From the IMG/VR virus record IMGVR_UViG_3300031379_000005, positions 1-45,776 of that record: 45,776 bases of DNA, one strand, 5' to 3'. Every line of letters begins with the position of its first letter. The stretch's first letter is position 1. The stretch is from a virus. A program made the translations under genes and the position numbers. The notes under the pieces are model-generated. The model worked only from the letters and a program-made list of their open reading frames with translations. It was not told the origin of the DNA and ran no database searches. Below are positions 8,225 to 17,453 of this stretch, in pieces.

Positions 8225-8843
8225 TTCTTTCCTCCTTTAGCATTTCTGTTAGCTCCTCAAGACTTTTGGAACAGTGAGGATTGTGGAAGTAGTCCCAACT
8301 TGCATCTGTCAATTCCTTTGCATTCTCCCCAGTCTTGAACTCCTCCCAAGATTCCCCATAGTGATAAATTAAATATTCTTTGACTGGTGAAGGAGCAGGA
8401 TATTTCCTCCCATCAAATTCAACCTCCGCTGATTTCTCAAAGAATCTCAGAGGGAATACATGAACTCTCCAATCATTGTCCTCCTGTGGAGGAGATTCTA
8501 CAGCGTACCATAAAAACTTTCTGCTACATTGAGTAAATTTCAAGTCAAGTAAAGTTGCCCTATCACTACAAAGCAACTGTTGCGGTATCCCTGGATTCTG
8601 TTGAATAAGGGTGTAACCAATCTCCCATAATCCCTTTACCAGATTTGGTATCTGTGTATCAGGAGCTTCATTAGGGAGGATTCTAATATCTATATCATGG
8701 TCTGTAGGGATTAAAGCTTTATCTCTTATAATACCTAGCAGAGTTCCACTATCAACGTAGTAGTTAATATCAAGCCTATTTAGCAGACTCGTTGTTTTTT
8801 CCAGCATCCTTTGGCTTGCTCTTACGTCCTTCATCCAAATCAA
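8208..8843 (-). CDS. LicD/fukutin-like nucleotidyltransferase
   Basis: Up to 211 residues. The N-terminal part has the LicD hallmark: I-N-Y-Y-V-D-S-G-T-L-L-G followed by P-T-D-H-D-I-D-I, the metal-binding acidic pair of the nucleotidyltransferase fold. Later it has HVFPLRFF and KYPAP-x-P-V-K-E-YL, also typical of LicD proteins that move phosphocholine or similar groups onto sugars. An internal ATG at about 8834 is an alternative start; the listed start is TTG. It overlaps the glycosyltransferase gene, so the two probably act in sequence, perhaps on virion proteins. The substrate is inferred, not seen. Confidence 0.75.
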   Translation of the reverse strand: MIWMKDVRASQRMLEKTTSLLNRLDINYYVDSGTLLGIIRDKALIPTDHDIDIRILPNEAPDTQIPNLVKGLWEIGYTLIQQNPGIPQQLLCSDRATLLDLKFTQCSRKFLWYAVESPPQEDNDWRVHVFPLRFFEKSAEVEFDGRKYPAPSPVKEYLIYHYGESWEEFKTGENAKELTDASWDYFHNPHCSKSLEELTEMLKEERNATVS

Positions 8844-9492
8844 TTCCTATCTTCTTTATAGTATCACAGGCATAATAAACAACATTCTTTATATGCCCAA
8901 GCTGAATCCCTGTGTGTGCCCACACCTTTGCTCCTACTTCCCTAGCTTTATCACAGAAATCCCAATCCTCAGAGATGTAAAGAGGAGGTTTAGCATAATC
9001 TTCAAAGAAAGGATAACACTCCAAGTCACTCCCTTTTTGAAGTAGAGGCATCTTCAGCTTGTCTCTCATCTCCTCCAGCAAATTCCTTTGTATTCCCATA
9101 AAACCTGTAGAAACATACTGAACCTCTACTAAGTCTCCAGTAATCCGAAGACCTCCTGGTAGTCCAGAATGTTGGGCAAGTTTAGCTCCACCAGCTACAG
9201 GATACAGCCCCCCAATCACTCTATATTTCTTTCTTGTTAAAGCATTATAAACATCCTCTATATCAGAGGACTTAAAAACTATGTCACTATCAATGAAGAG
9301 TAAAATGGAAGCTTGGTAATCCCGTAGGAACTTGGAGGCAGCAATAGACCTACTCCTTCCTAGGATACCTTCTCCGTACTCAAACACCCACTGGTAATCT
9401 ATAGAGGTAGTTTTTCTAAACTCCTCCATGCAAGACACCGTTCCAGCAGAGACCAGCCCTGCTGTGTTGGTGCAAATTACCAAGTCTCCCAT
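8776..9492 (-). CDS. GT-A fold glycosyltransferase
   Basis: 238 residues. The region around residues 50-75 shows G-R-S-R-S-I-A followed by the strand LLFIDSDIVF. Its D-S-D is the metal/nucleotide-sugar binding motif of GT-A glycosyltransferases. A later S-E-D-W-D-F-C-D-K-A segment matches the catalytic acidic region of family 2-like enzymes. It lies between candidate decoration-protein and LicD-like genes inside the structural cassette, overlapping the latter by 68 bases. This suggests glycosylation of capsid or fibre proteins, although host-surface modification is also possible. Confidence 0.8.
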   Translation of the reverse strand: MGDLVICTNTAGLVSAGTVSCMEEFRKTTSIDYQWVFEYGEGILGRSRSIAASKFLRDYQASILLFIDSDIVFKSSDIEDVYNALTRKKYRVIGGLYPVAGGAKLAQHSGLPGGLRITGDLVEVQYVSTGFMGIQRNLLEEMRDKLKMPLLQKGSDLECYPFFEDYAKPPLYISEDWDFCDKAREVGAKVWAHTGIQLGHIKNVVYYACDTIKKIGIDLDEGRKSKPKDAGKNNESAK

Positions 9493-9521
9493 TTATCCAG
9501 CTACTCTTTATTTTTTATTGC

Positions 9522-9965
9522 TTAGTCCTTCACAAGGTAGTGAATGTAAACTTTTCCTGCCAAGGTTGAAGCATTCGCATTTGCATTTGAAGTCTTAAAC
9601 TTCCCCCCAACATAACTGTTTTGGGGAACATTCGCAGCCATGTCTCCAGCAGCTTCTACACAATACACACCAACAGCAGTATTGGTAGCAACACCATCCA
9701 GGAACTCATCTCCTATGTTACCTGCATCATCTATGTTACTTGACACCCCAACATCAAGAGTTGAGGTATCTGTTCCACCTGATGTAGTGATTTCCATAAT
9801 GACTTTGTCCACCATAATGTCTGCTGCTTCTGGGTTTAACCAGCTAAATACTTTACAGTTGGCATGGGTATTAGCTGTTGCAATGTTTGCATTACCACTC
9901 AGAGTTGCGACTGCCCATCTATCTTTAATGTCAGACTCTTTTCCAGCACCATATTTCCTAGTCAT
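9522..9965 (-). CDS. Candidate capsid decoration/head fibre protein
   Basis: 147 residues, rich in Ala, Asn, Thr and Gly, beta-type, with no Cys clusters or catalytic motifs. It lies directly downstream of the major capsid gene (11-base gap), where head decoration proteins are usual. It ends in the strand KVYIHYLVKD. Assignment from position and composition. Confidence 0.6.
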   Translation of the reverse strand: MTRKYGAGKESDIKDRWAVATLSGNANIATANTHANCKVFSWLNPEAADIMVDKVIMEITTSGGTDTSTLDVGVSSNIDDAGNIGDEFLDGVATNTAVGVYCVEAAGDMAANVPQNSYVGGKFKTSNANANASTLAGKVYIHYLVKD

Positions 9966-9976
9966 CTCAATCCTCC

Positions 9977-10999
9977 TTATGCGGTAATTGCAGCAGTGTC
10001 GTCAATGTTGAATATCCTAGCTGCACCTTTGGTTGAACCAAGAGCGAAGTCAAAGTATCCAACAACACGAATACCTTCAGCATTGTAGTCTTCCAGTTTG
10101 TCAAAAGTGTCTACGGACATAATCCTACCGATTTCTCCACCCTGACCACCTGTTACTAGAGAGAGACCACCTTCCATAATTTGTCCAAAACGGACAGCAT
10201 ATACGCTAGTCAAAGAGGCACTAGCATCATAAGTTCCCGTTGCGGATTCTGTTACGGTTAAGAAGTCACTCCTAACAATAGGTATGCCATCAAAGTACGT
10301 AACACGTTGTCCCAACTCATTTAGAGTCGTAGTCATACGACTACCAAAGATTTGGTCTTTGTTAGCAGCACTCTCAAGTGGAGCTTCCTGCACGAAAGCA
10401 TCAAACTTACGAGCAAAGTTCCTGTTCATTACAAGAACATCGGGTTTAGGTCTTACAGCATCAACTAAGCAACGCAACTGAGTAATACTCAGAGCACCAC
10501 CACTAGCATTAGCAGTTCCACCTACAGCAGTCATTGAAGCGTCAGCTTCACCAGATGCACCTAGCATATAAGCTAGACCATCACAGTGATTAGTTGCTCC
10601 AGTGCCATAAAAGAGTTCAGCTTCTAACCAATGGGTTAGACCCTTAGTTATCTCTTTCATAACCTGTGCTCGGTAGTCATTAGGGTTCTTGTAGGTATCC
10701 CGTATGAACTTATCTATACGCCTTTGTCCACCAACAATCGCTAAGGCAACAGTTTTCTTGCTACCATAAGCAGTGTCAGCATCCCAAGACATCTGTCCAC
10801 CAGGAGCGTAATAGTTGGGTGAGGGTAGTGTACTCTCTCGGTAGTAGATTAGTTCTTTGGCATCAATTTGCATTACTGGAAGTCGGGAAAGCATTTCCCC
10901 TTCTTTTATAATCTCTTCAACCACACCAGCCAGTAACAACTCATGCTGTACTAGCTTTTGAGCCTCAGTGAGACTATTCCAGTGTCCTATAATTGCCAT
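9977..10999 (-). CDS. Major capsid protein
   Basis: 340 residues. An N-terminal helix (LTEAQKLVQHELLLAGVVEE) is followed by segments typical of HK97-fold capsids: P-S-P-N-Y-Y-A-P-G-G near 75, G-G-Q-R-R-I-D-K-F near 108, a long helix with T-H-W-L-E-A-E-L-F-Y-G near 145, and VVGYFDFALGS near the end. It lies between the scaffold (17 bases upstream) and the decoration candidate, the usual head order. Start ATG at 10999 has a GGAG site. Confidence 0.85.
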   Translation of the reverse strand: MAIIGHWNSLTEAQKLVQHELLLAGVVEEIIKEGEMLSRLPVMQIDAKELIYYRESTLPSPNYYAPGGQMSWDADTAYGSKKTVALAIVGGQRRIDKFIRDTYKNPNDYRAQVMKEITKGLTHWLEAELFYGTGATNHCDGLAYMLGASGEADASMTAVGGTANASGGALSITQLRCLVDAVRPKPDVLVMNRNFARKFDAFVQEAPLESAANKDQIFGSRMTTTLNELGQRVTYFDGIPIVRSDFLTVTESATGTYDASASLTSVYAVRFGQIMEGGLSLVTGGQGGEIGRIMSVDTFDKLEDYNAEGIRVVGYFDFALGSTKGAARIFNIDDTAAITA

Positions 11000-11016
11000 G
11001 TTAGTTTCTCCTTATT

Positions 11017-11586
11017 TTATTTTTTGTCGAATTTATCTGCTAACCCTTGAGATAGTTTCTCAAGAGTTGAGAGATTATCAACTGAGCCAGTTCCACCCTT
11101 ACCTCCATCGGGTAAAGATTTCTTAGCTCCTGCACCAATAGCTTTAACAGCTTTTTCGTATATGGTAAGCTGCTCTTCGGTCAGGTCTTTTACTTCCTCT
11201 TCAGGTGCTCCAGCATCAGTCAGAGCTTTTCTACGATTATCAAGGATACCTTTTTCCAGAGTAGCAATCTTATCCACCAACTCTTGGTGCTTTTCGGGGT
11301 CAACTAATGACTTCTTTGATTCTTCAAGGGACTTTAATTCTGCCTCTAACGCTTTAACACGCTTGTCTGAAGATTCTAATGCTTCCTGAACGTTAGCAAG
11401 TTCATGCCTTGTTTCAGCAGTAGCTTTCTCTGCCTCAGCAGTTTTACCTTCTGCTTTACGAAGCATCTCCTTCACTCCAATGTGTTCGTGTAGTGGCACA
11501 GTCTGTGGTTGTTTAACCTCAGATTCCTTGTTCCCTTCAACAACGGTGGTTTTAGTCCCATCCGTTCCATCTGTGTCTTCTGCCAT
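11017..11586 (-). CDS. Capsid scaffold protein
   Basis: 189 residues, highly charged, with a predicted coiled coil over about 35-110 (repeats of Glu/Lys/Ala/Leu) and a Gly-rich linker near the C-terminus (DGGKGGTG) before a short basic end. This is the classic composition of scaffolding proteins encoded just before the capsid gene. Expression is driven by the strong promoter at 11610-11639, with AGGAGG 8 bases before the ATG. Confidence 0.75.
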   Translation of the reverse strand: MAEDTDGTDGTKTTVVEGNKESEVKQPQTVPLHEHIGVKEMLRKAEGKTAEAEKATAETRHELANVQEALESSDKRVKALEAELKSLEESKKSLVDPEKHQELVDKIATLEKGILDNRRKALTDAGAPEEEVKDLTEEQLTIYEKAVKAIGAGAKKSLPDGGKGGTGSVDNLSTLEKLSQGLADKFDKK

Positions 11587-11609
11587 TACAATACCTCCTA
11601 TACACTTAT

Positions 11610-11639
11610 ATTATAACATAGAACATTAGTTCTTGTCAA
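11610..11639 (-). promoter_or_regulatory. Late promoter with dyad in the spacer (scaffold/capsid)
   Basis: On the minus strand: TTGACA (11634-11639), an 18-base spacer, then TATAAT (11610-11615). The spacer holds the perfect dyad AGAAC-N4-GTTCT (11620-11633). The sequence following the -10 box, TATAAGTGTATA, is the same as at the terminase promoter 21391-21420. It probably boosts scaffold and capsid expression, with a dimeric regulator blocking or tuning it. Confidence 0.85.
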
Positions 11640-11648
11640 GTGTTTTCA

Positions 11649-14600
11649 TTAAATAACCAAAGGTTTTGGTAAAAGTTCTTCTTCCAGCTTACTTCTCCAG
11701 TATTCTTCCTCAGCCTCAGCTAAGGTTGGTAATGCTGTTCTGGGGATATTCATGTAATTACATATAGTAACCACATCCGCTTGAGCCTGTGAACTTCTAA
11801 CCTCTGTGATACCATTATGTTTGAACATATACATAGTAGCATCTACAAAGCTATGAGACTCTCTGTACTCCCTCTTCTCAGCAGCAGTACCCAGAGCATC
11901 ATACTCTGTCCACTCATCCTTGCAATCTAAGTAGAATATAACCAGAGGACTAAAGTTATAATCCCATGTTATTATGTCATCTGGAATCCCTTGTGCTTTC
12001 ATTATACGGTTCACGTCTGTAGCAAACCTATCAAGAGTGTAGAGTGCTCCTTCCTCATCTCTCTGTCCAATGAGTTGTTCCTTTTCCCATATTTCTCCCC
12101 TTGCACTGTCAACACTGTACTCATCTACAGTTTCAGTGTTAAAGAAGATGTGTTGCATTCTCTCTGCAAGGTCTCTCTCAGCAGCATCTCTCTCCTCTAC
12201 AGTAAACTCACTGTCCAACTTATGTACTATAGTACGTAAGAAGTCCCTATCCATGTAGCTCTTATCTGTGGCAGCTTCCAGAGAACCTATAGCTACAGTG
12301 TAGAAAGGTAGGGTTGTAGAAGCTATTCTAGGGATAGACTTAGTTACTCTTGACTGTGCTGACTTGTCTCCAGATACCGCTAGAATTAAATCATACATCG
12401 CTGCTGTTACCTCAATAGGGAATCCTATAGCGAGACCACCGAACTGCCAACTCATAATGTCCAGAGGATTATAGGCTTTCCTCTTTGACCCTGTAGTTTT
12501 AGAGATAAACTCACTAACTACAATTCCCCAGAACATCATAGCTACCACTCCCCTAAGTGCTGCTACTCTATCCTTCATTGGTAGAGTAACATCCCTTATA
12601 AGATTAAGCTGCATTCCAACTCTTTGCCAGTAACTTCTGGTGAAGATAAGTAGGTTGAATAAAGCTCTACCTACCATTCCATGTTCCAACTCAGGTCTTA
12701 AAGCTCTAACATAACGGAAGTGAACTAGGTCAGCTATCTGTTCCCCTAAGTAGCAAGACGAAGCTTCTAACCCAGATAAGTCACGTAGTCCAGGACTACC
12801 CATATCTACCTTATCTCTTAACAATAACTGTATATACATATCACGTTCAGTCTTAGTCAGATGTCTAGCTTCTGAGTCTCTTATGAGAGTTTCTATATCC
12901 TTTGAAGTTTTAGCAGAGGCTAAGAACTTCTTACCTGCCTCATAAGCTTTATCCGAAGCTGAGTTGAAAGTAATCCTTCTGGGGATATTATCTGAGTGTC
13001 CATAGAGATTCAACTTCTGTGATAATCTGTTCAGTGGAGTGAGAGGATTACGTCTCACAGATAGCTCTGCTCCAAGTAGATACTGTCTTATACCACCCAT
13101 TTGTGATACTATACTATCATAATACACTCTCTTCCAAGCTGGCAGAGGTTTGAATCCCCTTGTAAGTAGCCCCACTCTATCAAAAGCAAAGGCTATAGGT
13201 TGGAAGATATTTCTGAATGGAAGGTAGGGAAGTGTACCAAAGACAGTAGTATATACCTGAGCCTGAAGAGCTAATATCCCTCTCATTACTATATTATGAC
13301 TTTCAGGTATATTCTCCAGTTCAACCATTGTACTCTTGAATATCTTCTCTATCTCCTGTGGGTTATCAAATATGTCCCAAGACCTTGTTATATCTGCATC
13401 CAAGGCTCTTACATCTGTAGAGGTTCTGTAGCGAATAAGCATTCTTCTACCATAACTGTTCAACCTCTGAACTACATTTCCTTCATTTATACCAGGAACA
13501 GCATACCTAGACTGTAGATGTCTATAGCCCTCCATAGGTAATCCTCTACTATAACGTTCAAATAAGGAACGGGGATATGCAGTCATAATAGGGTCGTAAC
13601 CTGTTCCAATAACACCCCAAGCCTTAGTAGCCAGGAAGTCATAGAGTGCATCTTCTCCCTCTGCTTCCAGCACTCCTACAGCCATATCCACATCCTCCAA
13701 TGGAGCATGAACAGCCTTAGCTATAGCATCCACATCTCCCTTTGTACGGGAGTAGACTTCAATAAATCTCTGATAACGTATAATAGGTTCAAAGGTTCTA
13801 TATATATCTTCTATCTCACCCTGTAAAGCTCTCTCCACTTCACTCATACCCGATGGAGCTAGTTCCCCTTCACGTCTAGCTCTAATGGAAGCTTCTATCC
13901 TAGCCATAGCATCCTTATCTCTCAGTACCTTTTCATATCTAGGGTTCTGTGCAATCCTCCTATTGAAGAACTCTGTCCACTCTTTGTTAGTACCTCTGAA
14001 TAAGGTATATATCCTACGGAATCTACGATAGAAGGGTAGTCCTGATTGCTTCTCTAATACCTCAGCAAGGATAGGAACATCAGCTAATCTAGGAAGTTTA
14101 CCTACATGGAGACTCTTAGGAGCAGTCTCCGCTATCACATTAGGGTCAGGTAGAGGAGTTAGATACTCCTTCACTTTGGGGAAGTCTAAGAGTTTATCCT
14201 CCATTATCCTCCACTCATCTTCTAACTTAGGAGCACGTGCTATGAGGGAGTACCCTTCTGGAAGTTCACGTTCAAACTCAGGTTGGATGAATCCTGTTAC
14301 ACCTACACGTGCTTCTCCTGTAGGGAATACCTTAGCAGCTTCCAGATTCTTGATTATACTGTTCTCCCCAAAGCTTTGATGGAGAGTGGGAATAAGCTTC
14401 CTGCATAATCTCATCATATCTTTGGAGTGTATACCATATTCTGGAGCATGGTCTATTGCCCACTTCCAAGCTATAGTTTCTACTTTTACTCCATGTCCAA
14501 ATCCTCCAGCAGCTATCCCGTGTCCTTGCTCATGTAGTAATATAGCTTGTATGAACAGTCTTTCGTTATCAGGAGTTACAGCTATACCCAAACTTCGTAA

Positions 14601-17453
14601 AGTTTCTGCAACACCTTTCGTCCCATAAGTTATATCCTGATTTCCTGGTATAGTAGGTAAGATATTAGACCATTTCCAATGTGCTTCAGGGTTAGCAAGA
14701 ACAGCAAGTAATTTTGGATTAGAAGCTCTTAGTTGAGCTATAAACTTTGGATAGCCAAGGCTAGTAGCTTTGCCTACAATATAATCTATCTCTTTACCTG
14801 CTATATCAAAGCTAAACTTAATATGTTCTCCTTCCCAAGTGAGATGGGTATAGAACTTATTACTAGGGCTATTATATTTAGTGTTACCCCAACGTATAGG
14901 GTTGAGTGTTATCTTAGTAGAAGATATATTATTTAATAGACCGTTGGGGGTGATAATAGCTTCCTGTTCAAATTTACGCATCAAAGCAATAGCATCTTCT
15001 TCTGGGATATTCTTGATGAGGTATCCCTTCTCTTCTGCTGTTCCCATAGCACCCACCCAAGTAGTCTCTTCTATATCATATCCAGCCTTACGTAGCTCCT
15101 GTCCTAACTTATTATGTAAAGATATATTCTCTGAGTCCCTCTGTGCTGGAGTAAGTCTAGCCCATCGTGTACTTTTAGCAGGGTTCTGAGCAGAAATGGT
15201 AGCCCAATCCTTCTCAACCAGTAGTTCTCTGAAAGCATTAACTTTCTTAGTAATAACTCCTATATTGAATCTTTCTGGAGCTTCTGCTGAGAGAACCGCA
15301 GCCCATCGTTGGGAGGAAGTTAAACGTTCAACTGTTCTGTCTGAACCTGTAACTTGACCTAAAACCCTTGCAGCAAGACTTCTTGCACCTAGAGGTTGCT
15401 TGGTTTCTGAAACAATTACAGGGAGAGATTTATCAGCTTCCACCATCCACTTCTCAATGAACTCAGCAGTTATATCTTCTGGAAGCATCTTTTCTGTTAT
15501 TATCTTATTTATAAGCTGTGCAAGATTTCCACGTTCTGTCTCTGTCCCTATTGTTGCTCCCTTAGCAGCAAGATTTCTAAGGGATTCACCACTAACATTA
15601 GCCTTTATCTCAGTCTCAAACCCGCTTACCAGAGCCTTAGCCATATTCACAGTAGCTTGTCTAGCTCTAGCAGGGTCTAATCCCACCTTAACAAGATTAT
15701 CATAAGTATATTTCAACCAAGCTCTATACAATATCTTAGGAGAAGTACCCTTAGCCATAGATGCCACCACGATTTCTAATGCGTCTTGAGCATTGAGGAA
15801 GGCATTAAACATAGCCTTAGCTTCTCTCTCAGGTAAGCCCATCTTAGTGAACTCTACCTCCATACCCTTTGCTACACTAGAGAGGACTCTTCTTGACATG
15901 ACCCAATTCCAACCTCTCCCTATAGTCCACTTAGGAACTAACTCCAAAGTACGAAGAGGAGCTACAAGGTCTATAGTAGCAGCTATACCCAAACGAGAGG
16001 CTGCTAACTTTGCACCTGTAACACCACCACGCTGTAAGGACATTCTTATAGCAGGTATCACACCCTTAGCTAATCCTGTTCTAGTCCCAATAGCTAACCC
16101 TGCTTTCGGTGCTAACCAGTTCCCTAGTGAGGTAAGACTTCCAGCCATGCCTACTTCAATAAGAGCCATCATGGTAGGGGCAGTTCCAGATAGAGCTATA
16201 TCCATCTTAGTAGATGTAGCAGCATAGTAAGCTTCTTTCATTTCAGGAGTGATAGTAAATTGATTTGGTCTAGCTTCATCTGCATAGATTCCCACGAAGC
16301 TTAGAGGATTTCTGGTTGTTATAGGATAGAGAGAAGCAAGCCACATAGAAAAAGCAGAGGGTGGGTGTTCCCCATAAACTCTAACGAACTCTTTCTGATA
16401 TGCAAGAGCATAGTTCTGCTCTTCCAGAGTTAGCTCTTCCCCATTATCCCAAGCTCTCCATATCTGACCATTCCTCTCTGCCATCTTTGTAGGAAGGTCT
16501 ATGTAATCAAGGCTCTCCACCGCAGCACCTAGACCAGTTAAGACGCTAACAAGAGTCTTCCTAAATGCTGAAGGTTCTTCATACAAGTCAGGATATTGTT
16601 CAGAAGGATAGTTCTCTTCTATATATTCAAATATCTCCTCTTCATCTGCATTCTCAGCTATCTCCTCAAACTTCACTCTCTTAGAGAAGTTCTCTTCAAA
16701 GGATAGCTCACCACTCCAGAATCCCCAACTCTTTAACTGGTTTATAATTGTTTCTCTGTGTTCTGGTGCTACATCAGCCAGTTCAGGAGGACGGTGCATA
16801 GCTCTTAGAGCATTGGTCACTTCACCTATATCTGTAGACCATGCTACTGAGGAAGCTATAAAGTCTGGATTTAATCCTAACTTTCTATATGTGGTCTCTA
16901 CGTCCTCTGCTGTTACAGGAGGAGCAGTGGGAACTACACCCTCTCTACCCTCTGCCACAGCAGCCATATAGTCTATAAGCCACTCTCTATCCTCTGCTGT
17001 CCAAGGTTCTCTGGAGATACGAGGGAAGATAGTCTCTAACTCTGCTACAGATGTAACAGGAATGCCTTCTTCAGCGAGAGCCTGGAGTTGTGAGGTTATC
17101 TCCTGAGTGTCTTCACTGATAGTCTTCCTATCCATTAGCTCCTGTTGTCTCAGAGCTAACTGATAAGTTATAGCTTCAGTCTCTTCGGGAGTGATACCAT
17201 ATTCAAACCCTGGTCTGGGAAGTGCTCTACCCATAGTCTCAGGATGAAACCATGCAGCAAACTCACGTAGACCCTTCTCCCATGTAGGTCTCTTCTCCCA
17301 ATCCCACGTCTCCATCCTACCTCTAGCCCCTTCAAGTTGAGAGGTAACATCGGTTAGTTCCCTTTCTTCCTCTACACTAAAGAAGGATGGAAGGGTTCTA
17401 AACTCTTTGGGAGTAGGATATTTTATTCTAGGAGTTTCATTACCGTTAGGCAT
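11649..17453 (-). CDS. Giant polyvalent/ejection protein with metalloprotease-like and DUF3293-like domains
   Basis: 1934 residues, the largest gene here. It lies between portal and scaffold and starts TAATG-fashion at the portal stop. Visible parts: an acidic N-terminal third; a hydrophobic Gly/Ala-rich stretch near 425-460; a segment near 745-830 resembling DUF3293 (TISAQNP ... N-x-x-L-x-x-E-L-x-x-A-G-Y ... E-x-G-Y-L-I-K-N); an H-E-Q-G-H zinc-protease motif near 974; and a second hydrophobic stretch near 1640. Large polyvalent proteins of this kind are packed in the capsid and injected with the DNA. Here it could replace the tape measure and internal core proteins. The protease activity is inferred from the HExxH motif alone. 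Confidence 0.75.
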   Translation of the reverse strand: MPNGNETPRIKYPTPKEFRTLPSFFSVEEERELTDVTSQLEGARGRMETWDWEKRPTWEKGLREFAAWFHPETMGRALPRPGFEYGITPEETEAITYQLALRQQELMDRKTISEDTQEITSQLQALAEEGIPVTSVAELETIFPRISREPWTAEDREWLIDYMAAVAEGREGVVPTAPPVTAEDVETTYRKLGLNPDFIASSVAWSTDIGEVTNALRAMHRPPELADVAPEHRETIINQLKSWGFWSGELSFEENFSKRVKFEEIAENADEEEIFEYIEENYPSEQYPDLYEEPSAFRKTLVSVLTGLGAAVESLDYIDLPTKMAERNGQIWRAWDNGEELTLEEQNYALAYQKEFVRVYGEHPPSAFSMWLASLYPITTRNPLSFVGIYADEARPNQFTITPEMKEAYYAATSTKMDIALSGTAPTMMALIEVGMAGSLTSLGNWLAPKAGLAIGTRTGLAKGVIPAIRMSLQRGGVTGAKLAASRLGIAATIDLVAPLRTLELVPKWTIGRGWNWVMSRRVLSSVAKGMEVEFTKMGLPEREAKAMFNAFLNAQDALEIVVASMAKGTSPKILYRAWLKYTYDNLVKVGLDPARARQATVNMAKALVSGFETEIKANVSGESLRNLAAKGATIGTETERGNLAQLINKIITEKMLPEDITAEFIEKWMVEADKSLPVIVSETKQPLGARSLAARVLGQVTGSDRTVERLTSSQRWAAVLSAEAPERFNIGVITKKVNAFRELLVEKDWATISAQNPAKSTRWARLTPAQRDSENISLHNKLGQELRKAGYDIEETTWVGAMGTAEEKGYLIKNIPEEDAIALMRKFEQEAIITPNGLLNNISSTKITLNPIRWGNTKYNSPSNKFYTHLTWEGEHIKFSFDIAGKEIDYIVGKATSLGYPKFIAQLRASNPKLLAVLANPEAHWKWSNILPTIPGNQDITYGTKGVAETLRSLGIAVTPDNERLFIQAILLHEQGHGIAAGGFGHGVKVETIAWKWAIDHAPEYGIHSKDMMRLCRKLIPTLHQSFGENSIIKNLEAAKVFPTGEARVGVTGFIQPEFERELPEGYSLIARAPKLEDEWRIMEDKLLDFPKVKEYLTPLPDPNVIAETAPKSLHVGKLPRLADVPILAEVLEKQSGLPFYRRFRRIYTLFRGTNKEWTEFFNRRIAQNPRYEKVLRDKDAMARIEASIRARREGELAPSGMSEVERALQGEIEDIYRTFEPIIRYQRFIEVYSRTKGDVDAIAKAVHAPLEDVDMAVGVLEAEGEDALYDFLATKAWGVIGTGYDPIMTAYPRSLFERYSRGLPMEGYRHLQSRYAVPGINEGNVVQRLNSYGRRMLIRYRTSTDVRALDADITRSWDIFDNPQEIEKIFKSTMVELENIPESHNIVMRGILALQAQVYTTVFGTLPYLPFRNIFQPIAFAFDRVGLLTRGFKPLPAWKRVYYDSIVSQMGGIRQYLLGAELSVRRNPLTPLNRLSQKLNLYGHSDNIPRRITFNSASDKAYEAGKKFLASAKTSKDIETLIRDSEARHLTKTERDMYIQLLLRDKVDMGSPGLRDLSGLEASSCYLGEQIADLVHFRYVRALRPELEHGMVGRALFNLLIFTRSYWQRVGMQLNLIRDVTLPMKDRVAALRGVVAMMFWGIVVSEFISKTTGSKRKAYNPLDIMSWQFGGLAIGFPIEVTAAMYDLILAVSGDKSAQSRVTKSIPRIASTTLPFYTVAIGSLEAATDKSYMDRDFLRTIVHKLDSEFTVEERDAAERDLAERMQHIFFNTETVDEYSVDSARGEIWEKEQLIGQRDEEGALYTLDRFATDVNRIMKAQGIPDDIITWDYNFSPLVIFYLDCKDEWTEYDALGTAAEKREYRESHSFVDATMYMFKHNGITEVRSSQAQADVVTICNYMNIPRTALPTLAEAEEEYWRSKLEEELLPKPLVI

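Noticed and set aside
13296-13517. Plus-strand open frames across the giant gene and other late genes
   Set aside because: They lie fully inside strong minus-strand genes, lack ribosome sites and have shadow-frame composition.
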